Below are positions 32,482-43,745 of a stretch of 64,000 nucleotides of DNA, one piece after another. The position numbers and the translations under genes are program-made. Below the pieces are notes generated by a model, which did no database searches, was not told the origin of the DNA, and was given only the letters and a program-made list of their open reading frames with translations. The stretch comes from Gamarada debralockiae (Eukaryota > Ascomycota > Leotiomycetes > Helotiales > Hyphodiscaceae), in NCBI GenBank assembly GCA_002803225.1, contig NXFV01001910.1, positions 1 through 64,000 on the forward strand. The letters run 5' to 3'. Position 1 is the stretch's first letter, and each line of letters opens with the position of its first letter.

Positions 32482-33870
32482 TCAAGTAGCCTTACTCTTC
32501 GCACTAGCCGTCCTTTGCAACTTCTTCCCACCCTTCGTATCAAAAAGGCTCTTCACCCTCCTCAACCTCGCCCATCTCTCCTTATCCTTAGCATCCCTCG
32601 CACTCCTCTCCGCTTCCTCTTCATCCTCAACCGCAGCAAAGCTCTCGATACTCCCAGCACTTCCAGCAGTCACAGGTCTAACCACCTTCTCCCTTTCCCT
32701 ATCCCCACTATGCTTCAGATAATACTCATTCTTCAATACCCTCAGCACCACCTCCCAGCCAGCTAACGTAGACGTACTGCTCTTCCCACTTCCATTTTGT
32801 GAGACGGCGTTACTCCATGGACAATAATCCCTATGCTCTTTAATGACGTTCAGGCAATCTACAACCGGACCCTCGGTTTCCTCGCCCGTTGTAGAGACGG
32901 CTTTGCTTTTGAAGAGCCAGAGACCGAGGACCCGGAAACATGCTGTGCAGGATATAGAGCCGAGTTGGACGCCCAGGCGGGGGTGGGTGTGGCCTTGCCA
33001 GCCGAAGAGGGCGAGTGTTAGTGCTGTTTTGTTGATGCTTGTTTCTGTTGAGGAGGGAGGGGGGTTGGTGAAGAAGTCGGGTGGGAGGTAGGATATTATA
33101 GTGTTCAGATCGAAGAATTCTGGGAGCCGGAGGTTGAATTCATAGGGCAGTGTATCTTTTCGCAGATAGAGCTCATCGTAGCGCTCGCGGAGATTTCGGA
33201 GGGTTGTAGGGGCGTGGTTGAGGGGAAGTTTGAAAATGGAATCATCGCATCCCCTCTTCCTCCATAGACAATCCTCATCATGGCTCGTGATAATGAGCTC
33301 CACGTATTTATCCACCAGCGCATCCTCTAGTCCTTGGTCAGTACCGTAACCAGAATTGGAACATGAGGTATCCGTACCGATATTCTGCGCAACATAAACG
33401 GGCTCCTCCTTCCCATCAACCTCCTTCTTATTCAACTTGACCAATATCTCCACGTTACACAGACAACAACGAACCCGTTCGAATTTCTGGCATACCCATC
33501 CCCGCTTCGCCCATTCCACTTCATTAACCCGCGCTGGCTTCGGCGTCCAATCTGTAAGATTCGAGAAACTCTTCAATCGCTTCAAGAAAGCGGCTCGATC
33601 CCAGGGCGCGTATTTGGGTTCTGCTGTGACGGCGTTTGTTTCTACGGAGATCGACTTCTGGTGGATCATTGTTGTTGTAGATGATGAGGGGAACTTGGAA
33701 GCAGAGGTCGAGGGAGGTGTTATTCGACGTTTCTTTCCGAGTGTGTCGCTGGAGATGGTAGTGGAGTCGGGTTTGGAGGCATTGTTTACCTCCTTCGAGG
33801 ACAAGGAGGTGGTTGATTTGTTGCCGATGCCATTTAGGAGGGCATTAAATTTCCGCTTGGTGGCGTTCAT
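32482..33870 (-). CDS. C3HC zinc-finger protein, Rsm1/ZC3HC1 (NIPA)-like
   Basis: Intronless 462-residue nuclear protein. After a basic, Ser-rich N-terminus, the zf-C3HC domain begins at WDRAAFLKRLKSFSNLTDW. It has WAKRGWVCQKFERVRCCLC, and the distal ligands are in TSHDEDCLWRKRGC, the H-x3-C half of the finger. A second, Rsm1-like half follows with LALFGWQG, SCTACFRVLGLW and EHRDYCPWSN, which again carries a Cys/His set. Relatives are fission yeast Rsm1 (mRNA export), yeast Pml39 and animal ZC3HC1 at the nuclear basket, so a role at the nuclear pore or in mRNA export is expected (family knowledge). Complete frame. Confidence 0.88.
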   Translation of the reverse strand: MNATKRKFNALLNGIGNKSTTSLSSKEVNNASKPDSTTISSDTLGKKRRITPPSTSASKFPSSSTTTMIHQKSISVETNAVTAEPKYAPWDRAAFLKRLKSFSNLTDWTPKPARVNEVEWAKRGWVCQKFERVRCCLCNVEILVKLNKKEVDGKEEPVYVAQNIGTDTSCSNSGYGTDQGLEDALVDKYVELIITSHDEDCLWRKRGCDDSIFKLPLNHAPTTLRNLRERYDELYLRKDTLPYEFNLRLPEFFDLNTIISYLPPDFFTNPPPSSTETSINKTALTLALFGWQGHTHPRLGVQLGSISCTACFRVLGLWLFKSKAVSTTGEETEGPVVDCLNVIKEHRDYCPWSNAVSQNGSGKSSTSTLAGWEVVLRVLKNEYYLKHSGDREREKVVRPVTAGSAGSIESFAAVEDEEEAERSARDAKDKERWARLRRVKSLFDTKGGKKLQRTASAKSKAT

Positions 33871-34274
33871 GGCTGAGGGTAATGACGGGGTGGATTTGGA
33901 TCACTTGTGTGTTCGAACAACTCCTCGCTGAGGGATCGATGTCGGACTGCTGGGGAAGGCTGAAGGATGTAGGAATCACGGAAATTCATTGATCCGCCCA
34001 ATCCTTGAACCGTGGTGGGACAAAGAATCCCACCTAGATGTCAGGGTGCTACGAATCCCACAACTTCAAGCTTACGCACTTAATTTACGAATGCAACAAA
34101 GCTGATGCTTTCATGCAAAATTCCCATAAAAGAAACACGTCCCTTCTTCTTTCACCTCGCATTCTGCTTATATCAATCCTCGTCCTCGTCCTGGCCGCAC
34201 TCACAAGATTTTGGCCCCGCCTCACGCTCCTTTCCCACCATCTCACCCCCTCACGAACGCTCTTCACAGTCAAG
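33871..34274. promoter_or_regulatory. Divergent promoter of Rsm1-like and MET22 genes
   Basis: About 400 bp. An in-frame ATG-started extension of MET22 (34038 or 34113) lies within it, so part may be coding in one transcript form. No clear operator motif seen. Confidence 0.4.
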
Positions 34275-35339
34275 ATGTCACACTACACCAAAGAACTCGA
34301 AGTTGCGGAACTAGCCGTCCAGCGAGCGGCAATTCTCACAAAGAAAGTATTCCACGAAAAAGCCAAAGGCACTCTCTCAAAAGACGACAAATCCCCCGTC
34401 ACGATTGGTGATTTCGGAGCTCAAGCCCTCATCATCGCTGCTATCAAGAAGAATTTCCCCGAAGATCAGATCGTGGGTGAAGAAGAGGCCAGTTCTTTGA
34501 GAGATGATGTGAAATTAAGAGATCAGATCTGGGCATTGGTTGACGGTACGAAATTGAGCGATGCTGGTGCGGAAGAGATCCTTGGAGGTCCAATTGAAAG
34601 TGTGGAGAAGATGTTGGATGCTATTGATGCGGGAAATAGCGCTGGAGGTGCCAAGGGTAGAATTTGGGCACTGGATCCTATTGATGGAACGAAGGGTTTC
34701 TTGAGAGGTGGCCAGTATGCTGTTTGTTTGGCACTAATGGTTGATGGTGATGTCAAGGTTGGTGTGCTTGGTTGCCCAAATCTTCCGATTGATGATGCGG
34801 CGCCGTTGGATGCGAATGTGGGTGTTGACCAGACGGATGCTGAGGGCAAGGGCGTCTTGTTCTCTGCGGTTTCTGGGCAGGGTGCTACGAGTCGGCCTCT
34901 GGGCACCGCTGGGCTTGAGAAGAGCCAGCCGATTCATATGAAGGAAGTTAAGGATATCACGCAAGCTACGTTCTGTGAGAGTGTCGAGGCTGGTCATTCA
35001 TCTCATGACGACCAGCATGCCATTGCTACCAAGCTGGGTATTTCGAAGCCTAGTGTTCGCATGGATTCGCAGGCCAAATATGGTTCTATTGCAAGAGGAG
35101 CGGGGGATATCTATTTGAGATTGCCGGTCAGTGCTACGTATCAGGAGAAGATCTGGGATCACGCGGCTGGAGATCTCATTGTCAGGGAGGCGGGTGGAGA
35201 GGTCACAGATTCTCTCGGAAAGAGATTAGATTTTAGTATTGGAAGAACGCTGGCTGCGAACAAGGGAGTTGTTGCAGCTCCTAAGTCTGTGCATGCCGCT
35301 GTGCTTGAGGTTGTCATGGAAGTTCTGTCCAAGAAATAG
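34275..35339 (+). CDS. MET22: 3'(2'),5'-bisphosphate nucleotidase
   Basis: Removes the 3' phosphate from PAP and PAPS, by-products of sulfate assimilation; a Li/Na-sensitive salt-tolerance target in yeast (Met22/Hal2). From the ATG at 34275 it is 354 residues, matching the family length (yeast about 357), and starts MSHYTKELEVAELAVQRAA as expected. Metal-binding motifs of the inositol monophosphatase fold are present: GEEEA (E69-E71 region), DPIDGTKGF (D134, D137) and WDHAAGDLIVREAGG near the C-terminus. The frame is open upstream to ATGs at 34038 and 34113. The extension contains a hydrophobic run (ILLISILVLVLAALTRFW) and could make a second, membrane- or organelle-targeted form. Convergent with uL6m, 111 bp apart. 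Confidence 0.93.
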   Translation: MSHYTKELEVAELAVQRAAILTKKVFHEKAKGTLSKDDKSPVTIGDFGAQALIIAAIKKNFPEDQIVGEEEASSLRDDVKLRDQIWALVDGTKLSDAGAEEILGGPIESVEKMLDAIDAGNSAGGAKGRIWALDPIDGTKGFLRGGQYAVCLALMVDGDVKVGVLGCPNLPIDDAAPLDANVGVDQTDAEGKGVLFSAVSGQGATSRPLGTAGLEKSQPIHMKEVKDITQATFCESVEAGHSSHDDQHAIATKLGISKPSVRMDSQAKYGSIARGAGDIYLRLPVSATYQEKIWDHAAGDLIVREAGGEVTDSLGKRLDFSIGRTLAANKGVVAAPKSVHAAVLEVVMEVLSKK

Positions 35340-35450
35340 ACATGCCCAAAGTTCAAAATACCGAAATCGTGATACAATTCCTTCTTCATATATGCTGTGA
35401 ACGCCATATTCTACAATATCCCACATATATGGTACACATACCCTCAACCA

Positions 35451-36314
35451 CTACTTTATCTTCTTAGCCTTCAACTTGATCGTCTCCCCATTAACAAAGA
35501 TTCCCTTCCCCTTGTACGGTTCCGGGACTCTCCACTTCCTAATCTTCGCCGCAAACTGCATCAGCACCTCCCTCTCCACGCCCTCCAACAATATACGTGT
35601 CGGTTGCGGCACCGTGGCTTTTACGCCTTTTGGTACTGGCAATTCGATAGGATGCGAGTATCCAACTTTCAACACAACAAATTGCTGGCCTTCGAATTCG
35701 GGGGATACGGTGCTGGCGGAGTTCTCGACTGTAGCTCTGTATCCGACGCCTACTAATCGGAGGATTGCGGTGTGCCCTTCTGATACGCCTAGGATGTGGT
35801 TGTGCAGGTATGCTCGAGTTGTGCCTGTGCCCATATTAGCAAACGTACTCCCCAATATCCAAAATTATGCTTGAAGCCATACCCCACATCTCCCTCTGCT
35901 TCTTAACCTCCTTATCCTCCACGGTCACAAACGCCTTCCGGTTCGGCTCATCGTGCTCAAGTTGTATAAAATTTGGTATTTTCATCGACATCTTGCCTGC
36001 ACCACCCACCCATTAGCTCCCCATCCTATCCCATCCAATTGAAGGAAAAACATACCCAAAGGCCCCTCAATCTCCACCGTCCTCCTCGCATCACTCGGCG
36101 CGAATCGTGCATTCTTCCTTGCAGCAGGCTGCACTATATTAAACGTAACTTCGGGGGGGATAGACAGCGGCGCTCCACCGATATGCGAAGCTCGTGGTGT
36201 CGAGGAGGAAAAGGTGCGGATGGGGAAAGCGGGGAGGAGGAACGAAGGGAGGGATATTGAAGGGGAAGAGGCAATTGCCCTTTCGAGGCCTTTCGAGCGC
36301 GCTCTGGAAAACAT
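35451..36314 (-). CDS. MRPL6: Mitochondrial ribosomal protein uL6m
   Basis: Component of the large mitochondrial ribosomal subunit. Exons 36314-36056, 35996-35883 and 35824-35451 (introns of 59 and 58 bp, both phase 1) give 248 residues. An Arg/Ser-rich presequence ends near RTFSSSTPRASHIGGAPL. The uL6 body follows: IPPEVTFNIV, VEIEGPLGKMSMKIPNFI across intron 1, EMWGTTRAYLHNHILGVSEG across intron 2, and the C-terminal half IRKWRVPEPYKGKGIFVNGE, the strongly conserved uL6 signature. Exon joins were chosen because they alone keep these motifs in frame. Complete. Confidence 0.93.
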
Positions 36315-37683
36315 TGTGTTGCTGCTTCAAGGTTTGGAGAGCTGGATGGGACTTGGGAGATAATTTCCGGAGAGGAGAGCTTAGACGGATTAGGAAGGTT
36401 CACGTGACAGGATTTCGCAGGTCTTTGGGACGTCAGGCTTCACTTCCTTCTCGTTCTCAGAAGCCTTAGAGAAGACAACGCTCGATCAAGTGAAAGCAAT
36501 AAGCAATATGAGAGAAGCGATAGTGGTGTTTTCGTAATGCCAATCATTGTAGTCCTGGCTGCTCAGAAGGGGATCAATAATTCGACATTTCCAAAACCAG
36601 ATCTCCACCTAATATTTGCGCAATTAAATGCTGTTCGAAGTAAAAGCACCTTTTTCTTGTTGCATAAAGTTCTTCAAATGGCGGACCGGATATCTGGTGC
36701 CTCTTGTTGCAATATATCCCGTGGGATACTTGGTCAGTGGAGACCAAGCTGAAGCAACTGCAATATCGTCTCTTTAAGTCATGGACAGCCGCTAAGTTTC
36801 TTCATTGGAATGCTTTCAAGTCCGAAAGAAGCAATCCTGTCAAAAGCCAATGTAGCTACAAAACTCTCTATTTGGTGCGGCAGTTCCAGTGATGTAAAAT
36901 ATGTCAAGAAGCACATGGCCACAAACCGACAAGCGGGACGTGGCGAGAGGAAGCAAAAAAGTTCACAAGTTCCCACCAAAAAAATAAGAAACACAAAGTC
37001 TTCAGTCGAATACTCTACTGGAAGGAAAAGACAAATAAAAAGTCAAATATTCAGCCGATGCCAGTGGGAGCTTGGCATCGGCTTCCAACAACCAGGCAGA
37101 ACTGATTGTTTAAAGAGGCAAACTGGAGGCCGTTTAAGCACGGCGAACACCAGTAAAGTTATGCTACTACTCACTGCAGATCATCCAATTTGCTTGCAAA
37201 ACTTCTTATTTGATTATATGAATACTTAAAAGGCATTCGGCTACCAATGGAATTATCACAACAGATGATTAAAAATGTCAGTCTTCTAGATCTCATCTTT
37301 GACGCAAGTATAATACTATAATACTCCTCGTCATCCGGAGACGCAATTCACTCCCCTTCAATGTTCTCCCGTCGGCGCTAGTTCTCGCCTACTTAAGAAC
37401 TCCCCCTCCTCTCCTCCCCTTCTCAACCCCTCCACCTTCCTCATTCTTCCCAACTCCATAAACTTGTATCTCACTCTTCAACATCACCTGAACATTGATC
37501 AACACTTCAACAACACTTGGAGAGAGATACAGCTCTTGATCAACAATATCGATCAACTCTTCGGCACTCGTCGCGTCGGACGCCTTGCACAAGCATTCGG
37601 CAACTCAACTCAAGTATATTATTTCACGTCACTTCAAGCTAACTCAGATCTCTACTCAAAGATTAATCAATACACCCTCCATA
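36315..37683. other. Intergenic region between uL6m and KAR5
   Basis: About 1.37 kb. 36500-37350 is AT-rich with A-runs and no protein-like frame. 37380-37680 is pyrimidine-rich, a likely 5' UTR/promoter of the KAR5 gene. No RNA gene recognised. Confidence 0.6.
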
Positions 37684-39395
37684 ATGAAGCTCACCAAAGT
37701 CGTCATCGCGTTACTGTTACCACAAGCGATCGCCTCCTACAACCCCTTCAAAGGCAGGTCACGAGCAGCACCTGCAATTGAAGGTAAGTTTAAAACTCTC
37801 GATCATTGATAGTGAAGTTATTCTGACAGATCTACAGAGCATGTCAAGCTGTCCGAATTCATCAATGAATTCGATCCAACTGCGCTACTCGAATCGCGTT
37901 CTCGAAACTCCGAGATATACATCAAGGCAATGATCGAACTCAAGCGACTGGAGTCTGAACAGACTTGCCATCGGTTGGCAGCACAGTTGCTCATGAACAA
38001 CTGCAGAGACGTCAAGGAAATGAGCGACGAAGACACTCAACTGAGCAACGCCCAAAACCATCATGTTGAGAGCTTCGCCAACGGCCTTACGCTCTGCGAT
38101 CTATCGCGCGGAAAGTTCGTGGTGTCAGATGCTTGCTCGCCATTCACAGCTTCGGCACTTCTGCATGTGTACCAGAATGGAAAAGGGAAATTTGAAGTCT
38201 CCTCCCAGCAGACGACCGCGTGCATAGAGGCCCTTGCCAAGGATCATTCCCAATGGCTTACTTGGGTCAAGCACCGCGATAATGCCTTGATGTTCTGCCG
38301 CGCTGTTCGCCTCGATATCGATAAAGGTATGCTACCAAGCTCTGAAAGCAGTGGTTGATCTTGCTAAGAAACTTTCCAGATCAGACAATCAACCTGCATA
38401 AAGAACTCACTCGACTTATGACAGAATTCACTAAGGGACTGGAATTGGATCTGGAGCACGCCAAGAACGCCATGGCAGAACAAGCTCGACGGATGGACTT
38501 GTACTTCAAGGGTGCCTTAGACCAGGCTGGACTCTTGAAAGCCAAGGTGCAAGGCACCATGGAGGTCTGCTCCAATGAAGTTCAAGTGAGTTCGCTTTAG
38601 GTTGTTAGAATCAAAATACTAACGTAGAACTAGGAACTGTCCCACACCATCAAAGGAAACAGCGCCGATCTACAACGTGTGTTTAAGGTGCTTGTCGAGA
38701 CAGCCATGACGAGCAATGCGGAGGTCGCAGCGCAACTAGAGCATACACTTGCGGTTATAACGGACCTCGCAAATGCCACTATAGCGGGCATCAATGCAAT
38801 GGCCGAGGATACCTTCGCTACCATGGATGGTCTCAAGAGTGTTATCATAGAGCAGCTCGTCCCGGCAGTGATATACACCCACGAGCGCCAGGAAGCTATG
38901 GAGCAGGTCGGTCACTCACTTAGTCTCCATGTTTGATCATGGTCATGCTAACATTCTTAGAAGAAGTCCGAGTACCTTAATGCTGCCGTCAGTCAAATGA
39001 CATACATCGTCGGCAACCTCACTGAGTCACTCGAACAGGCCAGCTTCACTGCAAAGACTATCTCCAATAGTCTGGAGAAGGCTGACTCGCTTCTTCAATC
39101 CTGGGATGAGATGCTGAGTCTAGGCGGCATGCTTGTGGATGCGGCTCTGCTCCTCATCATTCCAACATTCAGTCTGGTTCTTGGCAGCTACGGCCTTCAA
39201 CCATCGATGACTAGAAATGCTGGACTCGTCCTGGGTGGGCTGGGGGTCGCTGGAGCTATCGTGTGCATGCGACACTGCAGCTGGGACTGGAAAGCCTGGA
39301 CCTACGATGCTGAATCCCCATCATCCCCTACCCAGTTAGCACGAGAGAAGGTTGGATCACTTGCACCAATACCCGTGGAGTTCGAGTTGGCTTAA
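37684..39395 (+). CDS. KAR5: Nuclear fusion (karyogamy) protein, KAR5/Tht1/GEX1/Brambleberry family
   Basis: Five exons: 37684-37783, 37838-38326, 38380-38585, 38634-38906 and 38961-39395 give 500 residues. A signal peptide covers about residues 1-18 (cleavage near AIAS/YNP). The N-terminal Cys-rich domain shows the family order: TCHRLAAQLLMNNC, FANGLTLCDL, DACSPF, then TACIEALAKDHSQWLTW and RDNALMFCRAVRLDI. Amphipathic/coiled-coil helices fill the middle. Two hydrophobic segments near the C-terminus (about 409-432 and 442-460) anchor it in the ER/outer nuclear envelope. Kar5 relatives act in nuclear-envelope fusion during mating (family knowledge), so expression in the sexual cycle is expected. 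The donor of intron 4 is GTCGGT, weaker than the others, but the frame is continuous. Confidence 0.85.
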
Positions 39396-40391
39396 GCCGC
39401 TTGGCCCACTTACCTACATTGCCCTCGACCACGTCCCCCGCGCTATACATCACCACCCATTCAATCGTCCATCATGGATGAATGATTGGAAAAGATCTGC
39501 CCACATTTCCTTTGTTGTAGATCTGGGTTATTGAAATATTGCTATCTAGCTCACTTGCGTATGTAATTGACACTTGCTGGGGCGTGCTGCAGAACAGAAT
39601 TACTTGGAGGTAATAGGAGGGGAGCTTACCAAATCATGAATGAATGCATGAATGACACCAATTCCTGAAGTTCAATTGTTCGTGATAAATATTTGAGTGC
39701 TTGATGCTGAACCTCCCTCCCTGCCCGTTTCAGCGATTACCTCAGATTTTCCTTTTGTACCTATGAGAAGCCACTCTCTGAGCAGATGCCCCTGAACTTA
39801 CCTGTAGACTCAAAAAGAAACTGAGCTGTTTTGAATCCTGCCCATCCCTTATCCGAATAAATACTAAATCAGCGTAATCGCTCGAATACCAAGTCAACAT
39901 AACCTATTGGTCTCGGAGGCGTCTACTCGTGGTCAAAACGCCCTTACGAAGAAGCTGTAGCAGCCTTTGGTATTTCTTCTAATCACGCAACAATATTTTG
40001 GAATTTTCACATCAATACAGTGATCGAAATAGAGGAGAGTATTGATCTTGACATTTCCATGCATACAAAGGGCTGCGTACGTACAAAAGTATTACCAAAG
40101 ATCCGACAAAAAGAAGCAGCCAAACAATCTCAGATCCATCAGGTTCCGGCCAATATTTGCAAGCAGCAGCAGCAACATAGAAAAAGACAAGTGGGGTATA
40201 GAGGGTTGGGGTATCGTATGCCAATTTAGTGCTAATGACGAAACGAAACGAGAACGGAATGAAGAGACGAGGCCGCCGGTCATTAAAATTTCCTTACGTA
40301 GGTATTGCCATGTAAATTGGAATGGAAAGTAGATGAAGGGTAGGTGTCGTTTTCCGTGCAGTCGTGAGATATAAGAGCGTGGATGATGAAT
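39396..40391. other. Convergent intergenic region
   Basis: Nearly 1 kb between the KAR5 and coiled-coil genes. Short frames around 40012-40332 overlap on both strands and are not protein-like. No feature supported. Confidence 0.6.
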
Positions 40392-43300
40392 CTAGGCGGC
40401 TGGACTGGGAGAGACGTCGGTGATGGATTCCAGAGATCTATTTCAGAAAGAGCAATTAGTCAAGTGTTTCCAGAAAGCAGAGGCTGGACATACCTCAGAC
40501 TATCCTTCCGCAAATCCTCATTCATCTGCTCCAATTGCTGTACGGAAACTCTAGCTTTCGCTAACTATATCCATCAGAAGTTATCTGTCAGCAAGGACTC
40601 TCGTCTTTCATGTCGTGATTTTGTATTAATTTTAATGAGACTCGGAAGAGAGAGTTCTAGGGAAACAAGAAAAGTATTAGGAGAAGGTTCCCGGACCGAT
40701 GCTAGAGCGGCTGATGAACTGTCTTGCTCACCTTCCGCCGCTGGTTTTGCGTCTGGCTCATCTAAGTCCTCTGCGAATCGGCTTGCAGCAAGGCCTTTAG
40801 GCTTTGTTGGCGTTTTGGGTGACGCAGCGCTCTTCGCCTACAGAAAGTTAGCTTGGCAATGTGTATTGGAGTGGGGAAAATAGACATACCTTTGCCTCAG
40901 CAAGCTCGGCATCCTTCACTTTTAGGTTTGCTTCGGCCTCCTTGAGTCTAGCCGCAGCATCTGCAGCTTTTTTGTTGGCTTCTTCGACAAGTTCTGTCAG
41001 AAAGTTGTGCATATCCTTGTAGTCTGCTTCGGCTGTCTTCGATTTTGCCGCAGCATCAGCCTTTTGCTTCTCTAGCTCAGCTTGAGTCCTTTCCAGAGCA
41101 GTCTTCACAGCCAAGTGCTCCTCGATCGCCTTTGCGGATTCTTGCTGGGCAGTCATGAGGGTGGCTTGGTGCTCGTTCTTCAAGGTCTGCAGCTCTTTAC
41201 GAAGAGCATCTGCTTCCGAGGTGTCAGGCTTCTTGCTCAAGGCAGCATCCAAATCGGCTTCAGCAGTGGTTCTTGCCGTCTTTTCAAGGGCCAGTTGTTG
41301 CTTGAGTTCGTCTAATTCATTCCGTGCCTTGGCCAGGGATTGACTGGTCTTTTCGATCTCGGATTGCAATGCGATCTCAACAGCCTTGTGCTTCTCGAAA
41401 TCTGACGCCGCACTCGCCTGACTTGTCGCATGTTCCTTCTTCAGCGTGGCAATGGCGTTATTGTGGGCTGCCTGGAGCTGCTCTAGTTCGGCGGCATGAG
41501 CAGTGTGTCCAGCAGTGATTGCTCTATCATGGGCTTCATCAAGGTTCTTAGCATGAGTCGCCTTCAAATCTTCAAGAGCCTTCTGGTGAGCAGTCTCTTT
41601 GTTGTCCAAGGCAACGATGACGGCAGCATGGTCTTGCTTGAGTTGCTCCACTTTTTTGGCGTGAGACGCGGTTGCATCAGTATGAGCTTTGATAAGTTCC
41701 TCGTGTTGGGCCTTGAGTGCTTCTAACTCCTCCTTGACTCCGGAATTGACTTGCAACGACTCAATTTCCTTCTCGTAATCATTCGAAATGGTCTGGAGTT
41801 CTTTTTGGTGCTTCTCATGCAGCGTTGATATCTCCTTCGTCTTGTCCTCGAGATTCTTCAAAGTAGTGGCGAGCTCAGCCTTGATTTTGCTGTGCATCTC
41901 ATCCTTGCTCTGTGCGTCTGCATCCATCATTGTCTGAAGAGCCAGGAGATTCTGCTCCTTCTCAGCTAGTTCTGACTTTGCGGCGGTCGCAGCCTTTTCA
42001 TGTTCTGCGATCTTTGCCTCCAACGATTCGTGCTTTTTCGTTGCCACTGTCAATCCCTCTTGCGCCAAAATGAGCTGCTTTTGGGTCGACTCAGATTTGG
42101 CTTGCAAGTCTGCAATCTCTTTCGTGAGCTTGGAGACTGTCGCTGATGAGTCTGCCTGCTGAGCCTCAGATCTTTGCTTGTGAGAAGCTTCTAAGGCTGC
42201 TGAAGCAGCGACAGCCTCCTCGAGCTGCTTCTGAAGCTCTTTAGTAGCAGTCTCATGCTTTGCCATCAATTCTGCAACCTGCTTCTCGTATGCTGAGGTC
42301 ACGTCAGTACTGCTTTTAGCAAGATCGGCAGAGTGTGCAAGTTTCAGTGCCGACAGAGCCGATTCGTGTTCAGCGGCAAGGGACTTTTGTAAGTCGCCGA
42401 GCGCAGCTTTGTGCTCTTCCAGCTGAGACGCCTGTTTGGTATCGTACTCAGACTTCAGTGTTGCAACTTCCGTCTTTGCTGCCTCGATTTGAGATTTCAA
42501 AGTCGCAATCTCTCCCTCCTTCTCGGAAACGGCACTGGAAGCGGCAGCGCTGGCTTCCTTCGCACTGGCTAACTCAATATTGATTGCCTGGAGGGCAGAG
42601 GTATGCTCGGCCTTGAGCTTTTCGAGAGCTTCGGCTGTCTCTGAAGCTCCCTTCGCAGTTGCAGCTTGCTGGGCCTCCTCGATTGCCTTCAAAGACGCCT
42701 CCTGTGCTGCCTTCTGAGCGGCTTCTGCCTCTGCCAATTGAGTTTGCAGGGCCTCGACATCAGCCTTGTGCGTGGCGTGTAATTTCTCAATGAGTTCATT
42801 GTGTTGCGTCCGAATATTCTCCTCAGCTGCTGTAACTCGTGAAGCCTCCTCTTCCATCTGCTTGCCAAGCTCAAGAAGTTTCTCCTGGGACGAAGCAATT
42901 TCTTTCTGAAGCTCCTCAACTCTTGTTTCACTGTCTGCTAACTTCGCCTTCAGCTCGTCGATTTCTTTCGAGGATGTCGAGGCGGATGCTGGGTGACTAG
43001 CGGGTCGTGTGGCCGTCCGAGTTGTCCCTGGTGATCCAGCAATTGTTGATAGCCTCTTCTTCGAATCGGCAACAGCTCCACTAGCTGCCGGTTTAGAAAC
43101 TGGTGTTGATCGACTGGCAGTCGTACTCGTAGTCCCAGTAGCTCTGGTGGTAGACGATGTAGCGGCAGGTTTGACAGGAGCTTTTGGGCTAGACGAACTA
43201 GTTGATGTTGCAGGCTTTCGGACCGTGGACGTGGATGCTGGGGCACCTCGTTTCTCAGCCAATGTCTCAGTCTTTGCTGGAGAATGATGAGCTCCCGATG

Positions 43301-43745
43301 GTGCCAGAGAGGTCCTTCTCGCAGCTGCAGCCAGAGGTTTCTTCTTCTCATCTCCTGAGCCTCCTACCGAAGCCTGTGATTTGTGTCCTGAACTAGCAGA
43401 TGTTGGGGCTGTCGCACTGCTCGCTGGCTTTCGAACAACAGATCCTGCTGCAGGACGTGTGGGAGGCTTGCTCAATCCTCCTGTAGTCTTTGTAGCTGAA
43501 GCAGCTGAAGAAGCCGTAGGTTTCGTTGCGGAAGATGTTGAGCCAGTTCCTGGGCGCCTGGCAGCAGCAACACCTGGAGCGCGCTTTGGCGGGACATTTT
43601 CCTTCGCAGTCTCCGTCTTAGTACCATTTTCGGCAGGAGTCTCTGGCTCAGTATCGAGTTCGGAAGCTACTGGAGTTTCGTCTGATACTGTGTCTGCCGG
43701 AGCTTCGGTGTGGGAGGGGACTTCTTGAGCTTCGACTTCAGCCAT
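40392..43745 (-). CDS. Large Ala-rich coiled-coil protein of unknown function
   Basis: Four exons: 43745-40890, 40837-40732, 40554-40494 and 40437-40392 give 1022 residues. Residues 1-40 are acidic. About 40-260 is a basic, low-complexity Ala/Ser/Thr/Pro/Lys region (KRAPGVAAARRPGTGSTSS and similar), of the kind that binds microtubules or nucleic acids. From about 265 to 960 there is an almost unbroken heptad-rich coiled coil with many Ala-Glu-Lys repeats. The small 3' exons add a Pro/Ala-rich stretch with SPKTPTKPKG and a final short helix ending SITDVSPSPAA. I cannot assign an orthologue; proteins like it are often annotated only by weak tropomyosin/M-protein repeat matches. For exon 3 I chose the acceptor at CGAAAG, because using the earlier TATAG gives an immediate stop. 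Confidence 0.8.

Noticed and set aside
7546..35339. MET10 and MET22 considered as a sulfur-assimilation gene cluster
   Set aside because: They act in the same pathway but are 24 kb apart with many unrelated genes between; most likely coincidence.
42950..43728. Frames antisense to, or shifted within, the Ala-rich start of the coiled-coil gene
   Set aside because: Long frames in all phases are expected where codons are GC-rich and repetitive; only the coiled-coil frame continues for 952 codons.
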